From Fremontodendron californicum (Eukaryota > Streptophyta > Magnoliopsida > Malvales > Malvaceae): a DNA stretch of 64,000 nt. Below, piece after piece: positions 33,475-44,100 of this stretch. Every line of letters starts with the position of its first letter. The stretch's first letter is position 1. Location of the stretch: positions 5,001 through 69,000 of the forward strand of contig JAULJL010000027.1 of the NCBI GenBank assembly GCA_030761205.1, in the 5' to 3' direction. Below the pieces are notes generated by a model. It did no database searches and had not been told where the DNA came from. It worked only from the letters and a program-made list of their open reading frames with translations. Position numbers and translations under genes: made by a program.

Positions 33475-34425
33475 ATGAAAGGGGTTCGAGATATGAGGAA
33501 TGAATCGGAGGAACGATTGGGTGCTTTGGAACGCAATCAAGATGAATATGGACATGAAATACGAGAGGTGAAGGAACAACTTGCCAAATTGCTGAAAATG
33601 GTTGAGGATATGGGTAACAGTAAAGGTGAACTTTCTCAGGGCTTCGCATCATCTTCGGATCAACCAAAACCATTAGGTCCAGAACATACAATCCTTGCTG
33701 GATCCTGCACTTGTCAATGCCACAAAGGTTGCAATCCTGATGAAATTGTGGACAAAATCATGAAAATAATTAAACATGAAAGCCTGATACCAAAGACAGA
33801 AACCTCGAATCCAGTACCATACCTGCAAACTGTTCTAGGTCCAAACCAGTATCCCCACCCTACTATGGTCCAATCGTCCATTGGGACGACCACTACGGGA
33901 TTCCTGAATCCCACTCCATCGTTACCAACTACCAGTTCATACTATTTCCCTCATCAATCACCTTATCCAGTACCTGAGATAGGAACCTCGAGCTATGTAC
34001 AACCTCCAAAGGCCCCGTGTCCAAATCCATACCCTTACCATGCTGTTCCGCCACAAACCCATGTAAACACTCCGGTTCGAACCTTAGTGCTACCACCAAG
34101 TGCCCCAACTCCTAGGCCATGTGTGACTAAGAAACGATCCCAGAATAAGACCCAAATGCATTTTGATCCCATTCCAATCAGCTACCAAGAGCTCCTCCCT
34201 ATACTGATCCAAAATCACATGGTTGCCTGTGTCCCATTGAAACCCCTGTTACCACCATATCCAATGTGGTATAATCCAAATGAAAGATGTGATTATCACT
34301 GTGGAATTGTTGGCCATAGCATCGAAGATTGTATAGCAGTCAAAAGGAAAGTGCAAGCTCTCATAGATGCCAAGTGGTTGGATCCAACGACACTGATTGA
34401 TAAAGGACTGGGAAAACGCCATTAG
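33475..34425 (+). CDS. Gag-like protein lacking the capsid core (316 aa)
   Basis: The start at 33475 opens a charged helical segment (about residues 8-48) with coiled-coil character. A Cys-rich patch follows (C78, C80, C82, H83, C86), then a Pro/Tyr-rich low-complexity middle (about 105-215), a basic stretch at 219-225, and ISYQELLPILIQNHMV near 235. The C-terminal YPMWYNPNERCDYHCGIVGH block carries C272-H275-H281-C286, the CX2HX5HX4C knuckle-like motif found at the end of Ogre/Tat Gag. The conserved capsid core of Gag (present in the frame at 35256) is absent. Either this is an Ogre-type ORF1 or a gag copy that lost its core. The frame is intact. I infer RNA binding from the motif only. Confidence 0.7.
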   Translation: MKGVRDMRNESEERLGALERNQDEYGHEIREVKEQLAKLLKMVEDMGNSKGELSQGFASSSDQPKPLGPEHTILAGSCTCQCHKGCNPDEIVDKIMKIIKHESLIPKTETSNPVPYLQTVLGPNQYPHPTMVQSSIGTTTTGFLNPTPSLPTTSSYYFPHQSPYPVPEIGTSSYVQPPKAPCPNPYPYHAVPPQTHVNTPVRTLVLPPSAPTPRPCVTKKRSQNKTQMHFDPIPISYQELLPILIQNHMVACVPLKPLLPPYPMWYNPNERCDYHCGIVGHSIEDCIAVKRKVQALIDAKWLDPTTLIDKGLGKRH

Positions 34426-35255
34426 GATTGGGAGATTTACAGCATTGAAGTGGAAAGACTTCGGTCTTATATGATGTAATAGGATTTCACTTTTTCAGTA
34501 GCCGGCTCTTATAGCCTTAGGATGCTAGGAAGAATAAAGTGCTTGTAAAGACAGTTTTAACTACTGCTCAAATTTTGTAAAACATGGTTTATACCATTGT
34601 GAACATTGATATGGGAATGAATTGAGTATGCTTCAAATTTATAAGATGTTGATGATTAAGTTCCTCCGATTCTTATTTCCTCCGTGATATCTTCCCCTTT
34701 GCATTTTGCATCCCATCAATTATTTGTCAGGTTGCATTCATAACAAACATAGTCAGCATAATTTCTTTGTATATGTTCATGCATTAATTTGCTTATTACA
34801 TACATTATGTTAGCATTAGGTCGCATTCATGACACACATGGTTAGCATGATTTTCTTTGTATATACTCTATATCAATCATTCATTGTTTGCATGTATCAT
34901 AATTGACACCGTGTTGCATTCATAGGATATATGATCATTCATTGGGAAACATGCTAAAATGCACATGATCAGTCATTGCATATATCCATGTGTTGATTTG
35001 TTTATTCTTTGTTTGCAACATGTTGGCATTGTGATTGCATTTATCACATATATGGTCAGCATGTTTCCATTGTACATATCCATACATCATATTGTTTAGG
35101 CTTCACATGCATGAAATTGCATTCATGGCTCATTCATCATGACATACATTTGGGGGAAATAAAATAGAAGTTGGCTTGGCTTTAGGAGTCTTTGAAAGAA
35201 TTTCCATTTCAAATCAGAAGAAGTACTGAGTACACTTTTAATACAGGCCGGTGCT
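34426..35255 (+). other. Non-coding region between the two gag-like frames
   Basis: 830 bp, AT-rich, no supported frame. From ~34725 to 35140 it repeats CATTCAT/ATGCATTA/TTGCATTCAT motifs like those upstream of 33475. This suggests that the leader-plus-gag segment was duplicated within the element. Confidence 0.6.
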
Positions 35256-36671
35256 ATGGAGGATGAACAAGTTGCCCGAATGGAAAAAATAGAAAGGGAA
35301 CAGAGAGAATTGCGAGAACAGCTAGCAAAATCTCAAGCAGAATCTAAGGATCAGATGACTAAACTAATGGAGCTAATGTCTGCTGTAATGAAGGGAAAAG
35401 GATACACCAAAAACTTTGTCGCCGGAGAAGGGTTAGAGGTACAAAAGGGCCAAGATGAGGTAGCAATAAGTGATGCCCAGAACACTGTTAACCCCGTCAA
35501 TGTCCTAAAATCAGATGATCCGGCTGAACAGGCAAAGTTGAAAAGGGTTGCAGTAAATGAGGTTGAGTTGGCAGATTCCCAAGGGAAATATCAGTTGTTA
35601 GATGAAAGGCTCCGGGCAATAGAAAGAAAAGATGTATTCGGGAGTGTGGAGGCGAAAGAACGATGCTTGGTCCTCGATTTAGTCATTCCTCCTAAGTTCA
35701 AGATCCCTGACTTTGTGAAATATGACGGGACGACCGATCCATCAGCCCACATCACTATGTTCTGCCGAAAGATGACAAGTCAGATAGATAATGATAAGCT
35801 TTTGATTCACTGCTTTCAGGATAGCCTCAGCGAGTCCGCAATTAGGTGGTATAGTCAGTTGAGCAAGGATCAGATTCGCTCTTGGAATGATTTGGCTGGG
35901 GCTTTTCTAAACCAGTACAAGCATATGACCGACAAGACACTTGATCGTCTCACTTTGCAAAATATGGAGAAAAAAGCTATTGAGAGCTTCAAAGAATATG
36001 CACAACGGTGGATGAGCCTGGCTGCCCAAATACAACCGCCCTTGACACAAAAGGAAATCACTATCCTTTTTGTGAATACACTGCACGCCCCGTACTATGA
36101 CAGACTTGTCGGCAATGCTTCGAAGAATTTTGCGGACATGGTAATTTCAGGGGAGATGATTGAGAATGCTATCAAGAATGGGAAACTTGAAAGAGAAGGA
36201 ACATCCAATACCGAGAGAAATAAGGCACCAAGAAAGAAAGAGGAAGATGTCCAAACTATGGAAGATTTCATCCCATATTCCCAATTTCCATCATACCAAT
36301 CATGTTACCCTACTGAGGTATCTCCAAGCCTTTATCCTTACCTACCTACCCAAACACCTAATCCTATACCAGCTCTTGCAACAAGGCCTACTTCTAGAAA
36401 ACGACCGCGAGAAAATCAAGAAAGAATTCCAATCCCCATCCCTGACTTACTGCCATTACTAATAAAGAATCAGTACCTTACCCCGGTACCTTTGAAAATA
36501 GCTCCGAATCCATCAGCAAGGAGTTATGACCCTGACAGCAAGTGTGATTATCACCTAGGGGTAGTTGGGCATTCAACTGAAAAATGCAGACAACTAAAGG
36601 AAATGATTGAAAGTTTTATCCGTGATGGTATTTTGACACCGGAGCTTATCGATCAATGGAAGGCCACTTAG
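35256..36671 (+). CDS. gag: Ogre/Tat-type Gag protein (471 aa)
   Basis: The N-terminal helix at residues 5-45 (EREQRELREQLAK) looks like a coiled coil. A Retrotrans_gag-type capsid core spans about 145-310, with KFKIPDFVKYDGTTDP near 147, the Trp-Tyr of RWYSQL near 198, and SFKEYAQRW near 244. A basic patch sits at 379-386, and a C-terminal CX2HX5HX4C knuckle at C430, H433, H439, C444. Gag would assemble the cytoplasmic particle and bind element RNA. The frame ends with its own stop 25 codons after the knuckle, where an autonomous Ogre would continue into protease and pol. The intact frame in a young element suggests that Gag was made or selected until recently. It lies 830 bp downstream of the other gag-like frame and in a different frame. 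Confidence 0.88.
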   Translation: MEDEQVARMEKIEREQRELREQLAKSQAESKDQMTKLMELMSAVMKGKGYTKNFVAGEGLEVQKGQDEVAISDAQNTVNPVNVLKSDDPAEQAKLKRVAVNEVELADSQGKYQLLDERLRAIERKDVFGSVEAKERCLVLDLVIPPKFKIPDFVKYDGTTDPSAHITMFCRKMTSQIDNDKLLIHCFQDSLSESAIRWYSQLSKDQIRSWNDLAGAFLNQYKHMTDKTLDRLTLQNMEKKAIESFKEYAQRWMSLAAQIQPPLTQKEITILFVNTLHAPYYDRLVGNASKNFADMVISGEMIENAIKNGKLEREGTSNTERNKAPRKKEEDVQTMEDFIPYSQFPSYQSCYPTEVSPSLYPYLPTQTPNPIPALATRPTSRKRPRENQERIPIPIPDLLPLLIKNQYLTPVPLKIAPNPSARSYDPDSKCDYHLGVVGHSTEKCRQLKEMIESFIRDGILTPELIDQWKAT

Positions 36672-39589
36672 CCCTAAATCAATTTCTTTCAGGGTTTTAG
36701 GGGGAGAATTACTACCTTTGAAGGATGTCAATAGGAGCATTTTTGACACATGTAGTTTTATACACTGTGATGATGAAAGCACTTGTCTCATGTTAACATC
36801 TACATGAATTAAATGAATTTTAAATGCTTTGTGTTTGTTGTGTTTTAAATAAACGTGAATTTACAAAAACAAGCATTAAGGAAGTTTTAATAATGGATAG
36901 TCTCAAGAAGATTGATGATCAGTGTTAGAAATGACCCAACACCATCCCCCTCTTTTTTGGGCTTCTCTATACCTAAACCTTGAATCAATAACACTTGAAA
37001 GACCTAATGCTTCAAGGAAAAATGAATGAAAAAAGAGAAGCATTGTCATTGCAAAATAAGCAAGGATGTAAATCCTAGTCTAGGCTATGAACAAAGGAAC
37101 AAACTTTTTGAAATTTTTTGAATTCCTTGAAAATCAAACAAATGAGACATTCTTTCAAGAATCCAGATTTTGATAATTTGGTGTGTGTCAGGATTGTGCT
37201 AAAACCATTCATGACCTTTCCCAATGACCACAAAACACTAATTGCCCAGACATCACTTCATGATTGACACCTTGGGGCACAATGATTAAACTAGATTATC
37301 CCTTGTCCCAGAGAAAACCTGCTTTTGGGTCATGTTTTCCTTGTCTCTTCAAAGAACTCAGATTGGAAACTCAGCCTTTTCAAAACATACCTAGACTTGC
37401 CATGTTCCTCGTTGATACAAATTCGCATGGATAATCAAATTGGGGCATCATATGTGGAAATGATGGATACATAGTGAAGAAGGATGGGCTAATGCATGAA
37501 TCATTGGGGGCATGCGACAAAAAAAACAAAAAAAAAAAGAAAAAAAGAAAAAGAAAAATCATGATATCATGCATATGAGAATTCGGATGATTCCAAAGTG
37601 CAAAATGAAATTCTGAATATCTATTTCCCCTGAGGATTGCTTTTCAATGAGAATATTTGGGCTTGATATGATGAATGGCCATCTTTCATATCCATTTCAC
37701 AAGAAAAAAATTATTATCCATAGTCACCCCTTTTGAGCCAAAAGAATTCTTAATTCTTTGAACCCTGATCAAGGATTACCCTCTACACTGGGGGGCAAAT
37801 GCGAGGAAAGATCTTTTCAAAGATCATTGAGAAATGAGTGACAGCTCAGGGACAGACACAAAGCAAATGGAGCCCCGAATAAATACGGGCGCACTCTGTC
37901 AAAGAAAAAAGAAGAGGAAAAGATGACGAAATGAAAGCCAAGAAAAACAAACAAAAAACACAATAAAAAAATGTGTGTGAAAGACATGGCAAATTGAAAG
38001 CCAAAAGCAAGGAAGAAAAAGAGCAAAATCAAAAAGAAAGAAATGTCTAAGAAGAGACACATGCTTCAAAGAAAATCCTCTTCAAGAAAGGATCCTTGAT
38101 CTGATTACCCTCAAACACATATTTTGGGCCTATTTATCCTTTCTTTCTGAATCCTGAGCCATGGCCTACATTACGTGCTTTAAAAGTCCATTTTGATCAA
38201 GCATGAATGTTTAATTTGAAGGGTTTTCCTCAGATTTTATCCCATCTTATCAAATTCTCATTTCACTAAGGAAGAATTTAGAATTCTCAAGTGCATGGTA
38301 AAAAAAAAAAAAGAGAAAAATTGAAAAGAATGGGACTCTAGGGCAAAAACCCAAAAAAAAACGGGCGGTCTAGAGTAGAATGGGAATTTTCGATGCCATC
38401 GATGATAGTGCCGATACCCCAAAAGAAAAGATCTTATTAAAGGAGTGGTCATCGAGGAACATCTAGGAATTCCTGAACCCCCCAAATTGTCAGCTCTCAT
38501 TCGGAGGATTGTCTTCAAAAACTGAAACTTTGTTCCTAAGATTAAACTTTCCGGTTTAAACATCCCAGCCAATCTTGATGCTTGACAAAATGCCTTGATA
38601 TGGAAACTAAAAGAATGTTGAATTTGTTTGGTTCTCAATGAATTCATGATTTATAAAACCTGTTCCATTTGTGAGCCTAGAAGGGATATACATTTTTGTC
38701 ATGAAGTTTTCCTGGAAAAGCCAAAATCTTGTTATACCAAGCCTTGCCAATCCAGTTGAAAAAACCCAGATTGATACTTAGAGAAATTTCTAACAATGAT
38801 CATCAGTCTTCAAAAGATTTGTACATCACACATTGTGGGGTTAATATTTTTTGTTCAGAAGTTTTCAAAATGCGAAAACAAATAAAAAGATTTTTTTGAA
38901 ATACCCATTTTGATGTTGGCATGAGACAAGGATTTTTCTAACTCAAAGGTGTAGAACTGCCAGGATAGGTCTTGACTTTCAGATATGAGAAGAAGAAATA
39001 GAACTCGGTTCAGATCTCTGTTGATGAAAGTTTGAAAAACTGTTGGGGCAAAGAGAATAGCCAAAATGAATTGAAGATATACTCTGATTTGAAGAGGAAA
39101 AATGAATTTGAAAGGCTAAGCCAAAGTCTAGAAAAACAGCCGGGGGCACTTGCATCACTCATGAGCACTCATCTCTTTATCGAGCTTTTGCATCTGCACA
39201 GTGTCGGCAAGCATTTGCATCATTCATGGGTATTTGCATTGGCATTATTCCATAAGCATCTGTATTTTACCTTTACATTTACATTCTTCATTGAATTCGT
39301 ATTTGTGTCATCTCAAGCAATTGCATCATTTCTAGAATCATTGCATTTTCATTACTGTGTGGTAATTGTAGTTACACCATTCATAAACCAGTTACATGAA
39401 CACAATTAGTAGGGGCATCTGCATCATGAAACATGGGCATCAATCCAAGTCATTTAAATTTGCATTAAAGACATTTGCACCAGTTTAAGTCATTTCGTGT
39501 CTTATTCAACACCTGCATCTGCATCAAAAAGCATTCGCATCTTCTCAAAATCGTTAGGGTAATTTTCAACAATTCTTCAAAGAACATTT
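36672..39589 (+). other. Long non-coding region in place of pol
   Basis: 2.9 kb with only short chance frames. I searched all frames supplied for RT (YxDD-type), RNase H, integrase HHCC and protease motifs and saw none. It contains A-rich tracts (37517-37557, 38300-38330) and a stretch from ~39140 to 39560 with frequent TTGCATC/GCATTTGCATC motifs. It looks like the 3' untranslated part of an Ogre after loss of pol. Confidence 0.7.
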
Positions 39590-40760
39590 TTAAGACCTCC
39601 GGGCATAATTTTTCAAATCACAGGTAAGACCTCCGGGCAATATCTTTAAGACCTCCGGGCATCATTTTTAAAGTCGCATACGGCGCATTTTTCCCAAATT
39701 ATGGGTAAGGCCTCCGGGCACCATTCTTAAGACCTCCGGGCATCATTTTTAAAGTCGCATACAGCGCATTTCTTCCAAATTATGGGTAAGGCCTCCGGGC
39801 ACCATTCTTAAGACCTCCGGGCATCATTTTTAAAGTCGGATACAGCGCATTTTTTCCAAATTATGGGTAAGGCCTCCGGGCACCATTCTTAAGACCTCCG
39901 GGCATCATTTTTAAAGTCGCATACAGCGCATTTCTTCCAAATTATGGGTAAGGCCTCCGGGCACCATTCTTAAGACCTCCGGGCATCATTTTTAAAGTCG
40001 CATACAGCGCATTTCTTCCAAATCACGGGTAAGGCCTCCGGGCACCATTCTTAAGACCTCCGGGCATCATTTTTAAAGTCGCATACAGCGCATTTCTTCC
40101 AAATTATGGGTAAGGCCTCCGGGCACCATTCTTAAGACCTCCGGGCATCATTTTTAAAGTCGCATACAGCGCATTTCTTCCAAATCATGGGTAAGGCCTC
40201 CGGGCACCATTCTTAAAACCTCCGGGCATCATTTTTAAAGTCGCATACAGCGCATTTTTTTCAAATCACAGGTAAGACCTCCGGGCACCAATTTTTAAGA
40301 CCTCCGGGCACCATTTTAAGACCTTTTGGCATAATTTTTCAAATCACAGGTAAGACCTCCGGGCAACATCTTTAAGACCTCCGGGCATAACTCTTTTTTT
40401 CAGGGGTAAGGCCTATGGGCACCATTTTTAAGACCTCCGGGCATAATTTTTCAAATCACAGGTAAGACCTCCGGGCAACATCTTTAAGGCCTCCGGGCAT
40501 TATTTTTTTTAGGGGTAAGACCTCCGGGCATAACTTTTTTCAGGGGTAAGACCTCCGGGCACCAATTTTTAAGACCTCCGGGCATAATTTTTCAAATCAC
40601 AGGTAAGACCTCCGGGCAACATCTTTAAGACCTCCGGGCATAACTTTTTTCAGGGGTAAGACCTCCGGGCACCAATTTTTAAGACCTCCGGGCACCAATT
40701 TTTAAGACCTCCGGGCACCATTTTAAGACCTTCGGGCACCAATTTTAAAGCCCTTCGAGC
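39590..40760 (+). repeat. 81-bp tandem repeat array in the Ogre 3' region
   Basis: Core of about eight 81-bp units (GACCTCCGGGCATCATT at 39731, 39812, 39893 and so on). Each unit holds two AAG(A/G)CCTCCGGGCA sub-repeats separated by TCGCATACAGCGCATTTC. The flanks at 39590-39650 and 40260-40760 hold shorter 30-60-bp versions with CAAATCACAGG or TTTTTTCAGGGG linkers. Tandem repeats in this position are a known feature of Ogre/Tat 3' regions. Confidence 0.92.
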
Positions 40761-41116
40761 ATAAATTTTTCTTTTGAAATCGAATTCATTCCCTTAAGAC
40801 GAATCCAGCCTTGTTTAGGCAGGGAATTCAATTTAAGGACAAAATCTTCAATTTATTGTTTTTAAAAAAAATGAAAAAAGAGAAAATAGAAAAAAAAATA
40901 AAATAAAAAATAAAATAAAAATAAAAAAAAAAAAGGGAAAAAAGAAAAAATAAAAAAAGAAGAAAGAAGAAAAAAATAAAAAAATGAAAAATAGAAAATG
41001 AAAAAAATTAAAATGAAAAAGAAACCCCTTTCCCTTTCCTTCACATGTGATGTCACTGACCGTACAAAATTAGTGTCGGTTTATCTTTGCCTGATTCCTG
41101 ATTCTCAGCAATAGCC
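40761..41116 (+). other. A-rich region before the polypurine tract
   Basis: No gene. 40860-41020 is A-rich low-complexity DNA (AAAATAAAA/AAAAGAAAA). A reverse-strand frame through it is Phe-rich and not credible. The remainder is unique-looking AT-rich DNA. Confidence 0.75.
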
Positions 41117-41129
41117 AAAGAGGGGCAGC
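41117..41129 (+). other. Polypurine tract
   Basis: AAAGAGGGGCAGC directly abuts the 3' LTR. It would prime plus-strand synthesis. Confidence 0.8.
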
Positions 41130-44100
41130 TGTAGACACCTAATTTTGTCCGGACCACTAAACAGGTATGTTTTCTTCCCATATTGATGTTCCCAAGTGTA
41201 AAAAGACTGTTTTCATCCTGCAGGTGGTACTCCGAGACTTAGTTTAAGAGGGCGAGCACAAAAAGTCAAACTTGAAAAAAGTCAACCCCGAAAAAGTCAA
41301 CCCCGAAAAAGTCAACCCCAGAAAGTCAACTACTGAAAAAGTCAACCCACTTTCAAAATCAAGATTTTAAGTTCAATTGAAAAATGGCGAAAGAATTTTG
41401 ATAATCCGAGGTCTACATTGAAAGATATGGAGTTCGGAAGTTGGGATTTGGAGATTCAGTAGAAAGGAAACCCTAATCCGAGAAATTTGGGGAAAAGTGC
41501 TTAAACGATCAAACTGGTCGAAATTGAAGGTTCCAAATGAAAGATAAGCACTGACTACGGGTAATGGAGAAGTCACTTGCAAGAAAAACCGAAAAAAAGT
41601 CAATCCGGGAGAAAACCGAGAATTAGGGTTTTTAGTGGATTTCGGTGAAATCGGGAAGAATCACAGAAATGGCCCGACTTGGTAAGACCAAAGCCCCCAA
41701 TGGATGAGGAATGATTAAAAAGGATGGCCCAAGGCTCAGATTGAAGAAAATCTGAAAATCGGACTTGTTTTGAGCAAAACCGGGTTTCGGAGGTTAAAGG
41801 GTAAAATTGGAAAAATTTGGAAAAATAGCAAATGGACTCCGAAAATTATGGAAAATTTGTCAATCTCATTCTTAAATCATTTGAAAGAGATTGGAGAAAG
41901 AAAATCTTGATTCCGAGTTCGTTTGCAAAGTGGCCAAATCCCGGGCTTCTTATGCAGTAATTCAAAAAGATAAATCCCGAAAAAATAGCAAATGGACTCC
42001 AAAAATTCTGAAATTTGGCAAATCTCATTTTTAAATTATTTGGAAGAGATTGGCGAAAGAAAATCTTGATTCCGAGTTCGTTTGCAAAATGGCCAAATCC
42101 CGGGCCTCCTATGCAGTAATTCAAGCCGATAAATCCCAAAAAAATACCAAATGAGCTCCAAAAATTATGAAAACTTCCAGATCACACTTTTTAATTATTT
42201 TGAAAAGATTGGTGAAGAAAAATCTTGATTTGGAGCTCGTTTAAAAAATGGTAAAATGTAGGGGCATAAAAGGGCATTTTTGGGAAGAAAAAATCCGAAT
42301 AAATAGCAAACGGACTCGGATAATTTTGAAAACTTCCAGAACTCAATATTTTATTATTTTGGAAGTATTAAAAAAAGAAAAATTGAATTTGGAGTCCGTT
42401 TGATATTTATTTGCATCCGGGGGGCAAAATGGTCATTTCACCCAAGCAACCGAAAAGGGCTTTTTTGGCCCTTCAAAAAAATCAGAGTTGGGCTGGAAAA
42501 GAGAAGTGCTGGCATGCCCAAGCCCAAAGAAAGGAGGAAGCTTCTAATTTTTTTTTTAATCAAGTGGTTAAAAATCAAGAGTTAGTTAACCATTCTCTTT
42601 GATCAAGCCATGGTGATTAAACCACATAGGTTAAGAAAGATGTCAACATTATTTTTGCATAGCTGTAATTTGAGAGGGCTGAGATGCTAATCTAAAGGTG
42701 GTAATTTCATGACTTTTCATCTTGAATTATTGGCCATTTGATGGAAATTAGGTTACACAAAAATGACAACATCTTGGAGGCTATATAACCATGCATTAAG
42801 GCTAGCCCTAAGGGAGGGGAGGCAGATTTTGGTTTCTTCTTTTCCATTTTGGCTGATTTCTCTTAGTTTTTCTTAGTTTTTATCTTCTTGGTTGAGAGCA
42901 AAAAAAAAAGAAAAGTTTAGAAAAAAAGGAAAGTTTGAAGAGAAAAGCTTGAAATATTAGCTTCTTGAGGTTGCTCTTGAGCACCAACTCTTGCACTTTC
43001 ATTTTCTATTCTTGTTTTTTGCTATTTTAATCTCTACTTGGTGAGTTTTCATTTTAAAATAATGTTTCTTGTTCTTCCTTCATTTCCTTTCTTAAGTATT
43101 TTTTTACATTTTTTTTTTACAATAAATTCACCATGGCCAAATGGCCTACATTATTTATTTTAAGTTGTTGTTTCAATTCATTTTACCATATTATTTATGC
43201 TATTTTCTTTGTTTTTGATGTTTTAAGTGTTATGTTATTTCATGTTCTTAAGTTATATTTAATTTGGTTGCTTTGTTTGTTGCCATTTATGTCTTAGATA
43301 TCATGTTTTTGCATTTTTAATTTTCTGTTTTCATGTTGTTTAAATTTGAGCATGTTTTAGAGTTAGCATATTAAGTGTTTGTGAAAATGCTTGTGTGATT
43401 CTTTGCATGATTCTTGTTTTATATCTTAGTGAGCATGTTTTAGATTTGGTATATTAGGTGTTTGTGAAAATGCTTGTGTGATTTTTGTGTTATGACTTAG
43501 TTTTTCATGCTAGCATACCAAGTGTTTGTGAAAATGCCATGCTTGTTGGAGCTTGAGGCCATTTGGCTACTCCATGTGTTTTGCATTGTGTGTTGTATTT
43601 TTGTCATGCTAGTTGTTAGGTTTTTGCATTTGCATGATATTTGGTTGGATTTTTGAATTAAGCATGCCTTGTGTTTGTGAAAATGCCATGCATATCTTAG
43701 GTCTAGGTTGCATTTATTGCCATGCAAGTTCATGTTAGGTCTAGGCCATATTATTTATGTCATGCATTTTCCTTATATTTAGTTTTAAATCCATGCATTT
43801 CATGCATTATGTTTGCTGCATTATTTCATGCATTTCATGTTCATACCACTTGAATAATGACTTGAGCCAATTGATGGTTCAAAGTCATGCTCTCTTGAGC
43901 ACACTTGTGGAAAATTAAGTTTGTCAAGTTGATTATTCTACCTTTGTGATTTTTTTTACTTAGTCATTTTTTATCTAACTTTCAAAAAGTCCTAGCTACT
44001 GCTTTCAAGTCATTTTATGAGTTTCAAATATTTTTACTTTGAATTTTAAATGATTTTATCAAAGACAAAAAAATGTGCTGGCAAAGCAGTTTTTTTCTCC

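Noticed and set aside
40862..41056. Phe-rich reverse-strand frame resembling a membrane protein
   Set aside because: It is a read-through of A-rich low-complexity DNA next to the polypurine tract.
36672..41129. Hidden pol gene of the Ogre-type element
   Set aside because: No RT, RNase H, integrase or protease motif in the available frames. The frames present are short and low-complexity.
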